A DNA stretch of 64,000 nt from Chelativorans sp. ZYF759 (GTDB lineage: Bacteria; Pseudomonadota; Alphaproteobacteria; Rhizobiales; Rhizobiaceae): contig NZ_WVVV01000003.1 of NCBI RefSeq assembly GCF_012911015.1, forward strand, positions 242,498 to 306,497, given 5' to 3'. The notes under the pieces were generated by a model. That model was not told where the DNA came from. It searched no databases and worked only from the letters and a program-made list of their open reading frames with translations. Every line of letters starts with the position of its first letter. Positions within the stretch are counted from its first letter, which is position 1. Positions 42,339 to 50,824 of this stretch are shown here, piece by piece. The translations under genes were made by a program, and so were the position numbers.

Positions 42339-42734
42339 TCAGAAGGGCTCCAGGATCGACGGCATGTGGCCGATCAGCGGGCGCTGGATCGCGGGTCCCG
42401 TAACGGGTGCCTCCTGCCGGGGAACCCGGACCGTCACTCCCGGCGATGGCGAGATCGACGGCTGGACGCTCACCTGGGACCTGCCATGGCCGAGCTGCGG
42501 CGAGGGCAGAGGGCGAGGTGGAACCTGCACCACCTGGCCTGCCCTGATGGTCCGATCGTTCAGCCCGGGGTTGAACTGGCGTAGCGCCTGGGCGTTGACC
42601 CCGCATCGCGCGGCCACCTGGGCCACCGTCTCGCCGGAGACGATTGTGCGCCCGCCCTCGCAGGCGACCGCCGGTGGAGCCAGCACAAGCAGGGCAAGGA
42701 TTCCGGCGATCGGCAGGGCAGCATGGAGCTTCAT
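42339..42734 (-). CDS. Secreted LysM-domain protein
   Basis: 131 residues. A signal peptide (cleavage after PPAVA, residue 24) precedes one LysM motif (RTIVSGETVAQVAARCGVNA, FNPGLNDRTIRAGQVVQVP). The tail of about 60 residues is rich in Pro, Ser and Gln and probably disordered. LysM binds peptidoglycan, so the protein should sit on the cell wall in the periplasm. Its gene follows that of an MscS channel on the same strand with a 46-base gap. Confidence 0.85.
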   Translation of the reverse strand: MKLHAALPIAGILALLVLAPPAVACEGGRTIVSGETVAQVAARCGVNAQALRQFNPGLNDRTIRAGQVVQVPPRPLPSPQLGHGRSQVSVQPSISPSPGVTVRVPRQEAPVTGPAIQRPLIGHMPSILEPF

Positions 42735-42780
42735 GCATGCATGATCGCGCGCGCGAATGGCAGGATCAAGACGCCTGGGT

Positions 42781-43668
42781 TCAGGCCGCGCCGTCCGTGG
42801 TGCCGACCGGGCCAGCGCCGCCGCCGATGACGCGCACCTCGCGTTGCGGGAAGGGTATCGAGATGCCGTTCTCCTCCAGCGCCGCCTTGATCGCCTTGCG
42901 GAAATGCAGCTTGGTGGCGAACCAGTCTCCCCCCGTGGTCCAGTAGCGTGCCGTGATCACGACCGAACTGTCGCCGAGTTCGGCCACGAACACGCTGGGG
43001 GGCGGATCGGCCAGCACGCGGGCATCGGCCGAGACCAGCTCCCGTACGACTTTCAGCGCCAGATCGAGATCGTCTCCGTAGCCGATGCCGGTCGAGATGT
43101 CGGTGCTGCGGGTGGGATTGCGCGAGAAATTGGTGACGGCCGTGTTCCAGAGCTGGCTGTTGGGAACCAGCACATAGATGCCATCGAAGGTCTTCAGTTC
43201 GGTGGCGAACAGCCCCACTTCCTGCACGCCGCCCGAAACGCTGCCGGCCGTGATGAACTCGCCCACCCGGAATGGCCTCAACACCAGGATCATGATGCCG
43301 GCGGCGATATTCTGCAGCGTGCCCTGGAGAGCGAGGCCGATCGCCAGGCCTGCCGCACCCAGCGCGGCGATGATGCTCGCCGTCTGCACTCCGAACTGCG
43401 CGAGGACCGTGACCCCAACGAAGACGAGCACGGCATAGCGGACGGCCTTGGAAAAGAAGCGCTTCAGCGTTTCGTCGAAACCGCTGATCCGGCCCATCGC
43501 CGCATAGGCCGACCGCTCGGCCACGCCGGCGACCAGATAGCCCGCCACCAAGAGCACAATGGCACCGAGCACGGAGAACGAATAGGCGACTGCCAGCTGT
43601 GCCAGCTGGATGAGCGCCATTTCGACAGCGCCCCAAAGGGTGGTCGTGCGTGCGGTGATATTCTCCAT
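42781..43668 (-). CDS. Small-conductance mechanosensitive channel, MscS family
   Basis: 295 residues with three N-terminal helices (about 22-48, 68-90, 95-122). The third is the pore helix IIAALGAAGLAIGLALQGTLQNIAAGI with the Gly/Ala packing typical of MscS. The beta domain follows (LRPFRVGEFITAG, TFDGIYVLVPNSQLWNTAVTNFSRNPTR in part) and the alpha/beta domain ends the protein. It opens on membrane tension to release osmolytes. It is divergent from the GNAT-RimK pair. Confidence 0.95.
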   Translation of the reverse strand: MENITARTTTLWGAVEMALIQLAQLAVAYSFSVLGAIVLLVAGYLVAGVAERSAYAAMGRISGFDETLKRFFSKAVRYAVLVFVGVTVLAQFGVQTASIIAALGAAGLAIGLALQGTLQNIAAGIMILVLRPFRVGEFITAGSVSGGVQEVGLFATELKTFDGIYVLVPNSQLWNTAVTNFSRNPTRSTDISTGIGYGDDLDLALKVVRELVSADARVLADPPPSVFVAELGDSSVVITARYWTTGGDWFATKLHFRKAIKAALEENGISIPFPQREVRVIGGGAGPVGTTDGAA

Positions 43669-43827
43669 TCCGCCTGCATATCTGATTCGCCGGGACAGTT
43701 CGAAACACGCCGCAATTCCGCCTCAATGGAGGCGCCTTGGCAAAATCAGGCTTGCGCGGAAGAAGGCCACCCGCAGGCTCCTCTGAGGATGGAGTTTGGC
43801 GCGCCTTCGCACAGCTTTGCATCCCCC

Positions 43828-44289
43828 ATGGCGATTTCCGTGCGTCCGGCGCTTGAAGCTGATATCGACCGGCTGGTTGATATCGAGAACGCGGTCTTTG
43901 CCGGTGATCGCCTCTCGCGGCGGTCGCTCAGGCGGCTGGTCGCCTCACCGAGCGCGGTGATCATTCTGGCCGAAATCGACGGCAATACGATCGGCTACGC
44001 GGTTGTCCTGTTGCGGCGCGGAACATTGGCCGCTCGGCTGTATTCGATCGCCGTGGCCCCCGAACTCGCGGGCAGGCGGGTCGGTGCCGGGCTGCTGGAG
44101 GCGGCCGAGAATATCGCGCGCTCGCAGGGTCGCGCGCTGATGCGGCTGGAAGTCAGGACCGACAACGGCCCGGCAATCGGCCTCTACCAGGGGGCGGGCT
44201 ACCGGATCTTCGGGCGCAAGCCCGGCTATTACCAGGATGGGGAGGATGCGCTGCGAATGGAAAAGATGCTTGCCGAGGCCGTCCGATGA
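43828..44289 (+). CDS. GNAT family N-acetyltransferase paired with a RimK-like ligase
   Basis: 153 residues. The GNAT core is ISVRPALEADIDRLVDIENAVF, the acetyl-CoA loop VAPELAGRRVGAGLLEAAENIARS and the C-terminal YQGAGYRIFGRKPGYY. ATG 43828 fits the domain start; ATG 43789 in the same frame adds 13 residues. Its stop overlaps the RimK-like gene as ATGA, so the two are made together. It may acetylate the amide product or an amine substrate of that ligase. Confidence 0.88.
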   Translation: MAISVRPALEADIDRLVDIENAVFAGDRLSRRSLRRLVASPSAVIILAEIDGNTIGYAVVLLRRGTLAARLYSIAVAPELAGRRVGAGLLEAAENIARSQGRALMRLEVRTDNGPAIGLYQGAGYRIFGRKPGYYQDGEDALRMEKMLAEAVR

Positions 44290-45740
44290 GCTGGGTGATC
44301 CTGACCGGCCGCAAGAGCGACCTCGACGAATTCGCCACACCGCACAAGATCATCTCCAGCCGGGATTATCTGTCGCATCCGGCGCTCTTTTCCGGCCAGC
44401 GCCCCAAGATCATCAACCTGTCAAACAGCTTCGCCTATCAAAGCCGCGGCTACTACGCATCGCTTCTGGCAGGCTCGCGCGGTCACCGCGTCATCCCGTC
44501 GGTCGAGACCATGATCGATCTGACCGAGAAGAAGCTCTACGAGAACGCATTGCCGGAACTCGAGCAGGAGCTGAACAAGGCCCGTGCCCGGCTGGGCGGC
44601 ACATTTCCAGCCCGCGTGGCGATCTTCTTCGGGGCCGGCCCCGAGGCCGCCTGGGACCGCTTTTCCCGGCTTCTGTTCGACTGGTTCCGTGCGCCTGCCC
44701 TGGAGGTCACGATCAAGGACAATGGCCAGTGGGCCGCGATTGCCCGGATCGGCTTTCTGCCGCTTACCCGGCTCAAGGCGGACGACAAGCAGCGCTTCGT
44801 GGCGAGCCTTGCGGCCTATACCGGCCGCGAATGGCGCGACACCAAGCTGCGCACGCCGGCACGGTGGTCCTTCGCCACGCTGGTGGATGCCGGCGAGGAA
44901 CTGGCGCCGTCGAGCATCGCCTCACTGAGGCACTGGTCTCGCGTGGCGGCGCGCATGGGTGTGGAGGTGGAGCCCATCGGCAAGCGCGACCTTGCCAGGC
45001 TTGCAAACTACGATGCGCTCTTCATCCGCCAGACGACATCGATCTCCAACCACACCTATCGTTTCGCGCGCCGTGCCGAACAGGAGGGAATGCCGGTCAT
45101 TGACGATCCCATGTCGATGATCCGTTGCACCAACAAGGTCTATCTCAACGAGCTGATGATCAAGAACAAGGTGCCCGTGCCCCGCAGCGTCATGATCGCG
45201 GGCCCTGGCGACCTTCAGCGTGCCGCCGAGACGCTCGGCTTTCCGCTGGTGCTCAAGATCCCCGACAGTTCCTTCTCCCGGGGCGTCAGGCGGGCGAAGG
45301 ATTTCGAGGAGCTGAAGAAGCTCGCCAGCGAGTGGCTGGAGGAGTCCGACCTGCTCATCGCCCAGGAATATCTGCCGACCGATTTCGACTGGCGTATCGG
45401 CGTGCTCGGCGGCGAGCCGCTCTTCGCCGTGCAGTATCTGATGGTCAAGAAGCACTGGCAGATCGTCCAGCACGACCGGCGTGGCGGGCCGGTTCAGGGC
45501 GGCTTCCGCTCCTTCCGGCTTGCCGACACGTCGGCGGAGGTCGTTGCCACCGCGGTCAGGGCCGCAAGCTGTATCGGCCAGGGGCTCTACGGCGTCGATC
45601 TCAAGGAGACGCCCAACGGCGTGGCCGTCATCGAGATCAACGACAACCCCAATCTCGATCATGGCTGCGAGGATGCCGGTGAGGGCGAAGCCGTCTGGAA
45701 ACGGCTCACCCAGTGGTTCCTGGACCGGCTGGAGAGGTAG
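44286..45740 (+). CDS. RimK-like ATP-grasp ligase with RLAN-type N-terminal domain
   Basis: 484 residues, much longer than RimK (about 300). The N-terminal 180 residues (VILTGRKSDLDEF, FAYQSRGYYASLLAGSRGHRVIPS) match the RimK-like N-terminal domain known as RLAN. Residues about 255-480 are the ATP-grasp fold: CTNKVYLNELMIKNKVPVPRS, LGFPLVLKIPDSSFSRGV, IAQEYLPTDFDWRIGVLGG and EINDNPNLDHGCED with the metal-binding Glu and Asn. Enzymes of this class form an amide or peptide bond on a carboxylate. The substrate is unknown; comparative work links this architecture to GNAT partners and small peptide or amide metabolites. Confidence 0.88.
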   Translation: MSWVILTGRKSDLDEFATPHKIISSRDYLSHPALFSGQRPKIINLSNSFAYQSRGYYASLLAGSRGHRVIPSVETMIDLTEKKLYENALPELEQELNKARARLGGTFPARVAIFFGAGPEAAWDRFSRLLFDWFRAPALEVTIKDNGQWAAIARIGFLPLTRLKADDKQRFVASLAAYTGREWRDTKLRTPARWSFATLVDAGEELAPSSIASLRHWSRVAARMGVEVEPIGKRDLARLANYDALFIRQTTSISNHTYRFARRAEQEGMPVIDDPMSMIRCTNKVYLNELMIKNKVPVPRSVMIAGPGDLQRAAETLGFPLVLKIPDSSFSRGVRRAKDFEELKKLASEWLEESDLLIAQEYLPTDFDWRIGVLGGEPLFAVQYLMVKKHWQIVQHDRRGGPVQGGFRSFRLADTSAEVVATAVRAASCIGQGLYGVDLKETPNGVAVIEINDNPNLDHGCEDAGEGEAVWKRLTQWFLDRLER

Positions 45741-45756
45741 AAAACGCCACCGCCAG

Positions 45757-46365
45757 CTAGCGCCGCAATTCGTCGATTTGCCCGAACCGCTCCAGGAAAG
45801 CCTTCTGCACGGCGATCGCAGGCATCGGCTCCAGCGGGAAAGCGTCGCCGCTGATCCCTCGCGGGCGGCCGAAGAAGCGGGCGGCCTCCGCATCGGCAAA
45901 TCCCGCCAGCCGCGTGGCCTCCCAGAAGGCTGCAATAGCGTCGGCGCGCTTGATGAAGGCGGTGAGGGCCTTGGGCCGCTCTACGGGCAGCGAGAAGCGC
46001 AGATGGATCGCGCCCTGCAGACGCGCTTCCACGCTCTTGTAGCCACCGCCGACCACCGCCTTGAAGGGCGAGATCATGTCGCCGATCACGTATTCGGGGG
46101 CATCGTGCAGCAGCCCCGCCAGACGCCAATCAGGGCTGAGGGCCGGCTGCAGCCGCGTCATGATCTCCTCCACCAGCAGGGAATGCTGGGCAACGGAAAA
46201 GGCGTGATCACCCCGTGTCTGGCCGTTCCAGCGGGCCACGCGCGCAAGTCCGTGCGCGATATCTGCGATCTCGATGTCGAGCGGGGAGGGGTCGAGCAGA
46301 TCGAGCCTTCGCCCGGACAGCATCCGTTGCCATGCGCGGGCCGGCTCGCTCGCCCGGCGGCTCAT
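45757..46365 (-). CDS. HD domain hydrolase, YfbR-like
   Basis: 202 residues. The HD metal site is H (GDHAFSVAQHSLLVEE), HD (GLLHDAPEYVIGDMISPFK) and a downstream Asp (KRADAIAAFWEA). This subgroup includes 5'-deoxynucleotidases. The likely role is hydrolysis of a nucleoside monophosphate in the cytoplasm. ATG 46365 overlaps the stop of the YgfZ gene as ATGA, so the two are coupled. Confidence 0.88.
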   Translation of the reverse strand: MSRRASEPARAWQRMLSGRRLDLLDPSPLDIEIADIAHGLARVARWNGQTRGDHAFSVAQHSLLVEEIMTRLQPALSPDWRLAGLLHDAPEYVIGDMISPFKAVVGGGYKSVEARLQGAIHLRFSLPVERPKALTAFIKRADAIAAFWEATRLAGFADAEAARFFGRPRGISGDAFPLEPMPAIAVQKAFLERFGQIDELRR

Positions 46366-47228
46366 TCGTCAGCGCCGCCCTGCGGCCCGCCGTCGGGGAA
46401 GGCAAAGCCTGCCCAGGCCGGGATGGACAGGGCCAGTGCCACGCCCTCCGCCTCGATCGGCGTTCCGGCATCCATCGCAGCCTTGACCCGGTCTATGCGC
46501 GCGATGGCGAGCCCTTCGCGGCCGATCACCGTCCCCAACGTGCCGATGCCGCGGCCGCCCGCCTTGATCTCCGTCCCGTAGGCAGGAAGATCCGCGGCCG
46601 CCGAAACGATGAGGACGCGGCGCCGCGCGGTACCACGATGCTGCATGCGCGAGACGACCTCCTGGCCGACATAGCACCCCTTGCGCATGCCCACCCCGCC
46701 ATTCTGGTCGAGCAGGACGTCATGGGGAAAGGCGTCCCCGAGCACATAGTCGGACCCGCTCTCGGCAACGCCGTGCCGGACGCGCAGAACGTCCCAGGCT
46801 TCCCGTTCCGCCGTCGCCGGTGGGGTCACGCCGGCTCCGCGCATGACTGTCAATTCGGCAAAACGCATGTCGCGCCGGCCTGTTGAATCTGTTTGGGAGC
46901 CGTCGGAATCACCTTCCCAGGCGATCGCTACAGAAGCTTGTTCTTCCACGGAAATTTCGACCTTGGCACGAAGCTTGTAAAGCATCAGCCGTCTTTGGAG
47001 ATCGCTCGCGATATCGGCCCGGCAATCGATCAGGAACACGTCCGGCGCGTCGTGCGCGACCAGAAAATCGAACATGATCTTGCCCTGCGGCGTGAGCAGC
47101 GCGCCAGGCTTCCATATATCCGACGCCATGCCGGCCAGGTCGGTCGTCACGAGGTTCTGCAGGAAATGTTCTGCCTCGGACCCCGCGACCCTGATCATGG
47201 CGCGGTCGGCGAGATGAATGACGGGCAT
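46362..47228 (-). CDS. ygfZ: YgfZ/GcvT domain folate-binding protein
   Basis: 288 residues. The YgfZ signature is KGCYVGQEVVSRMQHRG, and the N-terminal part has EAEHFLQNLVTTDL and ALLTPQGKIMFDFLV. Members use folate and act in repair or assembly of iron-sulfur enzymes such as MiaB. ATG 47228 is chosen; a GTG-type upstream start would only add ten residues. The pairing with an HD hydrolase is common in this order. Confidence 0.93.
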   Translation of the reverse strand: MPVIHLADRAMIRVAGSEAEHFLQNLVTTDLAGMASDIWKPGALLTPQGKIMFDFLVAHDAPDVFLIDCRADIASDLQRRLMLYKLRAKVEISVEEQASVAIAWEGDSDGSQTDSTGRRDMRFAELTVMRGAGVTPPATAEREAWDVLRVRHGVAESGSDYVLGDAFPHDVLLDQNGGVGMRKGCYVGQEVVSRMQHRGTARRRVLIVSAAADLPAYGTEIKAGGRGIGTLGTVIGREGLAIARIDRVKAAMDAGTPIEAEGVALALSIPAWAGFAFPDGGPQGGADE

Positions 47229-47289
47229 GGACTTTGACCCCTTTTCGACCGCCCGCATCTAGGCCGACCGGACGGTCCAGGCAATAGGC

Positions 47290-47318
47290 CATCGCCGGTT
47301 GATCAATGGCCGGCGATG
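47290..47318 (-). terminator. Hairpin at the 3' end of the secreted unknown gene
   Basis: CATCGCCGG (47290-47298) and CCGGCGATG (47310-47318) form a perfect 9-base stem around 11 bases, overlapping the stop codon region of the minus-strand gene ending at 47303. No T-tract follows. Confidence 0.4.
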
Positions 47319-48058
47319 AAGAACGTCCAGTGACCATCGGCCGTTATCCCCGCCCGATAGAACAGGTAGCCGCCATAGGCGCGCATGTCTTCATAGTCGC
47401 CCGCCGTCACCAGCTTGAAGAGCTCGACGCGTTGGCGTGCATCGAGTTCCTCGAGCGGCATGACGTAGAAATAGGGCCAGACATAGATGTCCTCTTCGTC
47501 GCCGTTCTGGAGGCGCACGAAGCCGGCGGCGAGGACCTCGTAGAGGATGGCGAGTATCTCGTGCCCTTCCGGATCGCCGGAGATCGAGCGCAGATAGGCC
47601 ACAGGGTCTTCCGCGGCCGGTCCAAGCGAAAGCTGGGTGGCATCGCTGCCCTCGGCGATCAAAGGGCGAAGGCCTTCTATCTCGCCTGCCCGCGCAACCT
47701 CCATCAGCGCATCGCGCATGGCGCGCACCGGCTCGGGCAGGAGGGCCGGATCGTAGAAGACTTCCGGCAAGGGCAGGTCTTTGATTTCGGGTTCGCCGAA
47801 GCGGGTGTCCTCGACATCGAAGAGCGGCCTGATGGGGTCGGGAAGCGGGACGGTGAAATCGGGCGGCGGCGGCAGGGGTGCGCGTTCGATCACCTCTTCG
47901 GTGTCCGGCGCAGGCTCGAGCGGTTCATGCGTGAATTCGGAGAGCGCCTCTGCCGGTCCGACAAGCCAGAGTCCGACAAGGAGACCGCCAAGCCATGCGC
48001 GAGGGAGGCGAAGGTGCCTGTCCGATTCGACTGTTCTTGCAGCGTCCCGGCCGGCCAT
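47303..48058 (-). CDS. Secreted protein of unknown function
   Basis: 251 residues. An N-terminal hydrophobic segment (AWLGGLLVGLWLVGPAEA) looks like a signal peptide with a 20-residue leader. A Pro/Glu-rich linker (EPLEPAPDTEEVIERAPLPPPPD) follows, and then a globular domain (VRAMRDALMEVARAGEIEGLRPLIAEGSD, YVWPYFYVMPLEELDARQRVELFKLVTAGDYEDM). The last part, YRAGITADGHWTFFIAGH, is aromatic. I know no function; similar proteins occur in Rhizobiales. ATG 48058 has a CTGGAG ribosome site and the small 48079-48336 gene is 20 bases upstream. Confidence 0.82.
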   Translation of the reverse strand: MAGRDAARTVESDRHLRLPRAWLGGLLVGLWLVGPAEALSEFTHEPLEPAPDTEEVIERAPLPPPPDFTVPLPDPIRPLFDVEDTRFGEPEIKDLPLPEVFYDPALLPEPVRAMRDALMEVARAGEIEGLRPLIAEGSDATQLSLGPAAEDPVAYLRSISGDPEGHEILAILYEVLAAGFVRLQNGDEEDIYVWPYFYVMPLEELDARQRVELFKLVTAGDYEDMRAYGGYLFYRAGITADGHWTFFIAGH

Positions 48059-48078
48059 TGCCGCGCTCCAGCGTGCCC

Positions 48079-48336
48079 TCAGTGGTCGCGACGTTCAGGG
48101 TGGAATTCACCGGCGAGCGTCTGGTCGCGGATGCGCTCCAGAAGCGCGACCGCGCTGTCTTCCCCGGAGGTCTTGACGAGTTCGGCCACGGCTGTCGCCA
48201 GGGCGGCTTCGGCGATGATCTCCGGCTCGATGCCTGCCAGGATGGCGTCGGCCCAGGCTTCGCCATGATTCTCGGCAGCCTCGAGCCGCTTCTCCTCGCG
48301 GATCATCGCGTCGATGTCGACCATGCCATGTTCCAT
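48079..48336 (-). CDS. Small soluble protein of unknown function
   Basis: 85 residues, acidic and mainly helical (MIREEKRLEAAENHGEAWADAILAG, IIAEAALATAVAELVKTSG, VALLERIRDQ). No signal or membrane segment. Starts at 48336 and 48324 are possible. It heads a two-gene run with the secreted unknown downstream. A CtrA-like site lies 48-62 bases upstream. Confidence 0.72.
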   Translation of the reverse strand: MEHGMVDIDAMIREEKRLEAAENHGEAWADAILAGIEPEIIAEAALATAVAELVKTSGEDSAVALLERIRDQTLAGEFHPERRDH

Positions 48337-48383
48337 TGATCTACCCGTCTCCCGCCGCGATACCGACAGCTTTAGTCAAAATA

Positions 48384-48398
48384 TTAAGGTCCCTTTAA
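48384..48398 (+). promoter_or_regulatory. CtrA-type binding site (exact TTAA-N7-TTAA)
   Basis: TTAAGGTCCCTTTAA followed by C matches the CtrA consensus TTAA-N7-TTAAC of alphaproteobacteria. It lies 48-62 bases upstream of the minus-strand gene starting at 48336. One such site can arise by chance in 64 kb, but its promoter position is suitable. Confidence 0.4.
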
Positions 48399-48453
48399 CG
48401 CCTTTTAGCACAGTGGCGGGAAGATGCACGCCGCCTTGGCCGCAAAAGTAAAT

Positions 48454-48473
48454 GCTTCGTTAATTGCCGAAGC
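48454..48473 (-). terminator. Weak terminator of the Nudix-TIGR02301 unit
   Basis: GCTTCG and CGAAGC form a 6-base stem around an 8-base AT-rich loop at the stop of the minus-strand TIGR02301 gene. On that strand the stem is followed by ATTTACTTTTG, a partial T-tract. Confidence 0.45.
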
Positions 48474-48837
48474 GCCCTACCACGTCCCGCGTCAGCGTCT
48501 CGCCCTCGCTCATGTACCGTCTGATGGCCTCGATCGCGGCCTCGGTGCAGACCGTGTAGTTCTGCTCGAACGCAGCATACCCGTGGTTGAAGCGTCCCAC
48601 CATACGGGCCCGTCGCGCTTGTTCCGGATTTTCCGATTGCAGCAGCGCGTCCATCTGGCGCCGCCAGCCATCATCCGTCTCGCCGCAGAGATTGCGCAGG
48701 AAGTGAAGCGACCCCAGGATCTCGGCCAGACGCAGGAGTTGAGGCTCGTAGGGGGCCTCCGCCGCCCGTGACGGAACCGGCGAAACGATCAGCGAACAGC
48801 CGATCGACAGTGCCGCCAGGGTGGATGACGTTCTCAT
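48460..48837 (-). CDS. TIGR02301 family secreted protein
   Basis: 125 residues with a signal peptide (LAALSIGCSLIVSPVPSRAAE). The mature part has the family pattern LRLAEILGSLHFLRNLCGETDDGWRRQMDALL and ARMVGRFNHGYAAFEQNYTVCTEAA (quoted in part as FNHGYAAFEQNYTVC), with two cysteines likely forming a disulfide. The family is restricted to alphaproteobacteria and has no known function. It starts 43 bases after the Nudix gene on the same strand. Confidence 0.85.
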   Translation of the reverse strand: MRTSSTLAALSIGCSLIVSPVPSRAAEAPYEPQLLRLAEILGSLHFLRNLCGETDDGWRRQMDALLQSENPEQARRARMVGRFNHGYAAFEQNYTVCTEAAIEAIRRYMSEGETLTRDVVGRFGN

Positions 48838-48880
48838 TTCGTCTGGTTTAGCGACAATTCGGGCACAAGCAAGACCGCTG

Positions 48881-49291
48881 TCATCGCGATCTGCCGCCGG
48901 GTTCGGCGACCTGCCGGGCGATGTCCAGTGTCGATTCGGTAATCGGCAGGGCTTCCATTTCGGCCAGCTCATACCACGCGGCCTCAGCCGCATCGTCACC
49001 GGCCCGCAGCATGCCGCTGGCCGCGCGCGACAGGAAGACCGACAGCTCGAACGTGGCTTCGGGGCCGGCAAGCAGGATGTCGCTGAAGAGGACGGGATCT
49101 TCGACGAGAAGTCCGGTTTCCTCGAAGACTTCCCGAATGGCGGCCTCGACTGCGGTCTCTCCAATCTCCACGCGTCCGCCCGGGAAGGCGTAGAGGCCCT
49201 GTGCCGGCGGCCGCGCCCGGCGCACAAGCAGGAAGCGACCTTCCTGCCATACCGCCACCGAAACGGCCCGTATGGGCGATGGAACTGTCAC
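48881..49291 (-). CDS. Nudix hydrolase
   Basis: 136 residues. The Nudix box is GGRVEIGETAVEAAIREVF then EETGLL, matching GX5EX7REUXEEXGU. It hydrolyses a nucleoside diphosphate linked to another group; ADP-ribose type or a mutT-like oxidised nucleotide are both possible. GTG 49291 is selected because a GGAG ribosome site lies six bases before it and the core begins at once. It is the first gene of a pair with TIGR02301. Confidence 0.9.
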   Translation of the reverse strand: MTVPSPIRAVSVAVWQEGRFLLVRRARPPAQGLYAFPGGRVEIGETAVEAAIREVFEETGLLVEDPVLFSDILLAGPEATFELSVFLSRAASGMLRAGDDAAEAAWYELAEMEALPITESTLDIARQVAEPGGRSR

Positions 49292-49411
49292 GGCGTCTCC
49301 GCGTGTAGCCTTTCGGGAAACCCGATTGACGTTGGGGTAGATTTGGTTGCATGAGCTCCGATAGTCTGCAACTGTTGTTGCTTCACTTCTACTACATTCT
49401 CGGGGGCGGGT

Positions 49412-49987
49412 ATGGATGGACTTGTGCGTTTCGGACTGCGGGCAGGTGTGCTCGCCGCCGGTTTGTTGGCGCTGAATGCGTGCGCGACCTTGAACGAGGA
49501 TCAGTGTCGCGAGGTCAGCTGGCAGCAACTGGGTTATGACGACGGCCAGGCCGGGCGCCATTCTTCCCATGTCGATCTGCACCGCCAGGCCTGCCAGCGC
49601 TACAACATCACGGTCGACGCGACGCAATGGCGCGACGGCTGGGAGAGCGGCATCCGGCGCTACTGCACCCCCCAGAATGGCCTGAACGAGGGGCGTGCCG
49701 GCCGGTCATATGCCAATTCCTGCCCCGCCGAAGTGCGCGCCGGCTTCGAGGATGCCTACCGGGTCGCCAAGGCGGTGCATGATGCCCGGGCCGCTGTCGA
49801 GCGGGAGAACCGCGAGATGGACGACCTCTTGCGCAAGCTGCGGGAAGCAAAGGACCGCGACCAGATCAACCGCCTGCAGACGGAGATCTCGGTGAAACGC
49901 GATTCCGTGAGGAACGCCGAGTTCCGGCTGCGCGACGCAGAGCGCAACTACGATTTCTACGTTTACGAAACGCGCGTGCGCGGCTAA
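49412..49987 (+). CDS. DUF2799 lipoprotein
   Basis: 191 residues. The lipobox LNAC ends at Cys24 after a hydrophobic leader, so it is a lipoprotein. The DUF2799 domain has paired patterns WQQLGYDDGQAGR and WRDGWESGIRRYC, then GLNEGRAGR. A long C-terminal coiled coil (about 115-185, VERENREMDDLLRKLREAK) follows. The location is the outer or inner membrane facing the periplasm. Function unknown. The SRAP gene follows 11 bases later. Confidence 0.9.
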   Translation: MDGLVRFGLRAGVLAAGLLALNACATLNEDQCREVSWQQLGYDDGQAGRHSSHVDLHRQACQRYNITVDATQWRDGWESGIRRYCTPQNGLNEGRAGRSYANSCPAEVRAGFEDAYRVAKAVHDARAAVERENREMDDLLRKLREAKDRDQINRLQTEISVKRDSVRNAEFRLRDAERNYDFYVYETRVRG

Positions 49988-49998
49988 TTCTGGCGGCC

Positions 49999-50760
49999 AT
50001 GTGTGGCCGCTTTGTCCTGACGAGTTCGCCCCAGATGGTCGAGGCCCTGTTCGGCATCGACCATCTGGAACCGCCGCCGCCGCCGCGATACAACATCGCG
50101 CCGACGCAGCCGATCCTGATCGTTACGCCCGGACCAACGGCCGCCCCCGGCAGCAACGCGCCGCCGCGTCGCGCCATGCTGGTACGCTGGGGCTTCCTGC
50201 CCGGCTGGGTGAAGGACCCCAAGGACTTTCCCCTGCTCATCAACGCGCGTTCGGAGACCGCAGCGTCGAAAAATTCCTTTCGGGCGGCCATGCGCCACAG
50301 GCGGGTGCTCATCCCGGCCTCGGGATTCTTCGAGTGGCGGCGGTCAGAGGGACGGAAGTCGCAGGCATATTTCATTCGCCCGCGTGACGGCGGCATCGTG
50401 GCATTCGGCGGCCTGCTGGAAACCTATGCCGATGCCGGCGGTTCGGAAATCGACACGGCGGCGATCCTGACCACAGCTGCCAATCGGGCGATCGCCCATA
50501 TCCATGACCGGATGCCCGTCATCATCCAGCCGGACGACTTTTCGCGCTGGCTGGATTGCATCTCAAACGAACCGGCGGATGTCGCCGACCTGATGCGGCC
50601 GGCGCCCGATGATCTGATGGAGGCGATCCCGATTTCCGACAAGGTCAACAAGGTCGCCAATGCGGGCCCCGACATTCTTGAACCGGTTGCCGCCGCGCAG
50701 GAGCCCTCGTCCGAAGAGCGCCGCGAGGACGGTCGTGGCGAGCAACTGCCGCTTTTCTGA
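49999..50760 (+). CDS. SRAP domain protein (YedK/HMCES type)
   Basis: 253 residues. The catalytic Cys2 after Met1 (MCGRF), RYNIAPTQP, the NARSET loop, ASGFFEW with the active Glu, and HDRMPVII with the active His are all present. The family protects abasic sites in single-stranded DNA by forming a covalent link with Cys2. The C-terminal 40 residues are acidic and probably disordered. ATG 49999 must be the start because Cys2 has to be exposed after Met removal. Confidence 0.95.
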   Translation: MCGRFVLTSSPQMVEALFGIDHLEPPPPPRYNIAPTQPILIVTPGPTAAPGSNAPPRRAMLVRWGFLPGWVKDPKDFPLLINARSETAASKNSFRAAMRHRRVLIPASGFFEWRRSEGRKSQAYFIRPRDGGIVAFGGLLETYADAGGSEIDTAAILTTAANRAIAHIHDRMPVIIQPDDFSRWLDCISNEPADVADLMRPAPDDLMEAIPISDKVNKVANAGPDILEPVAAAQEPSSEERREDGRGEQLPLF

Positions 50761-50768
50761 AACCTGAT

Positions 50769-50793
50769 GGAACCACTGTGGCCGCACACCGTT
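50769..50793 (+). promoter_or_regulatory. EcfG-type general-stress promoter (exact match)
   Basis: GGAAC, 16 bases, CGTT, all consensus bases present, in the 64-base gap between the SRAP stop and the ElaB-like start. The predicted leader is about 25 bases, and a GGGG ribosome site precedes the ATG. Confidence 0.75.
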
Positions 50794-50824
50794 TCCCATG
50801 CTGATATTCTGACAGGGGTTTGAC

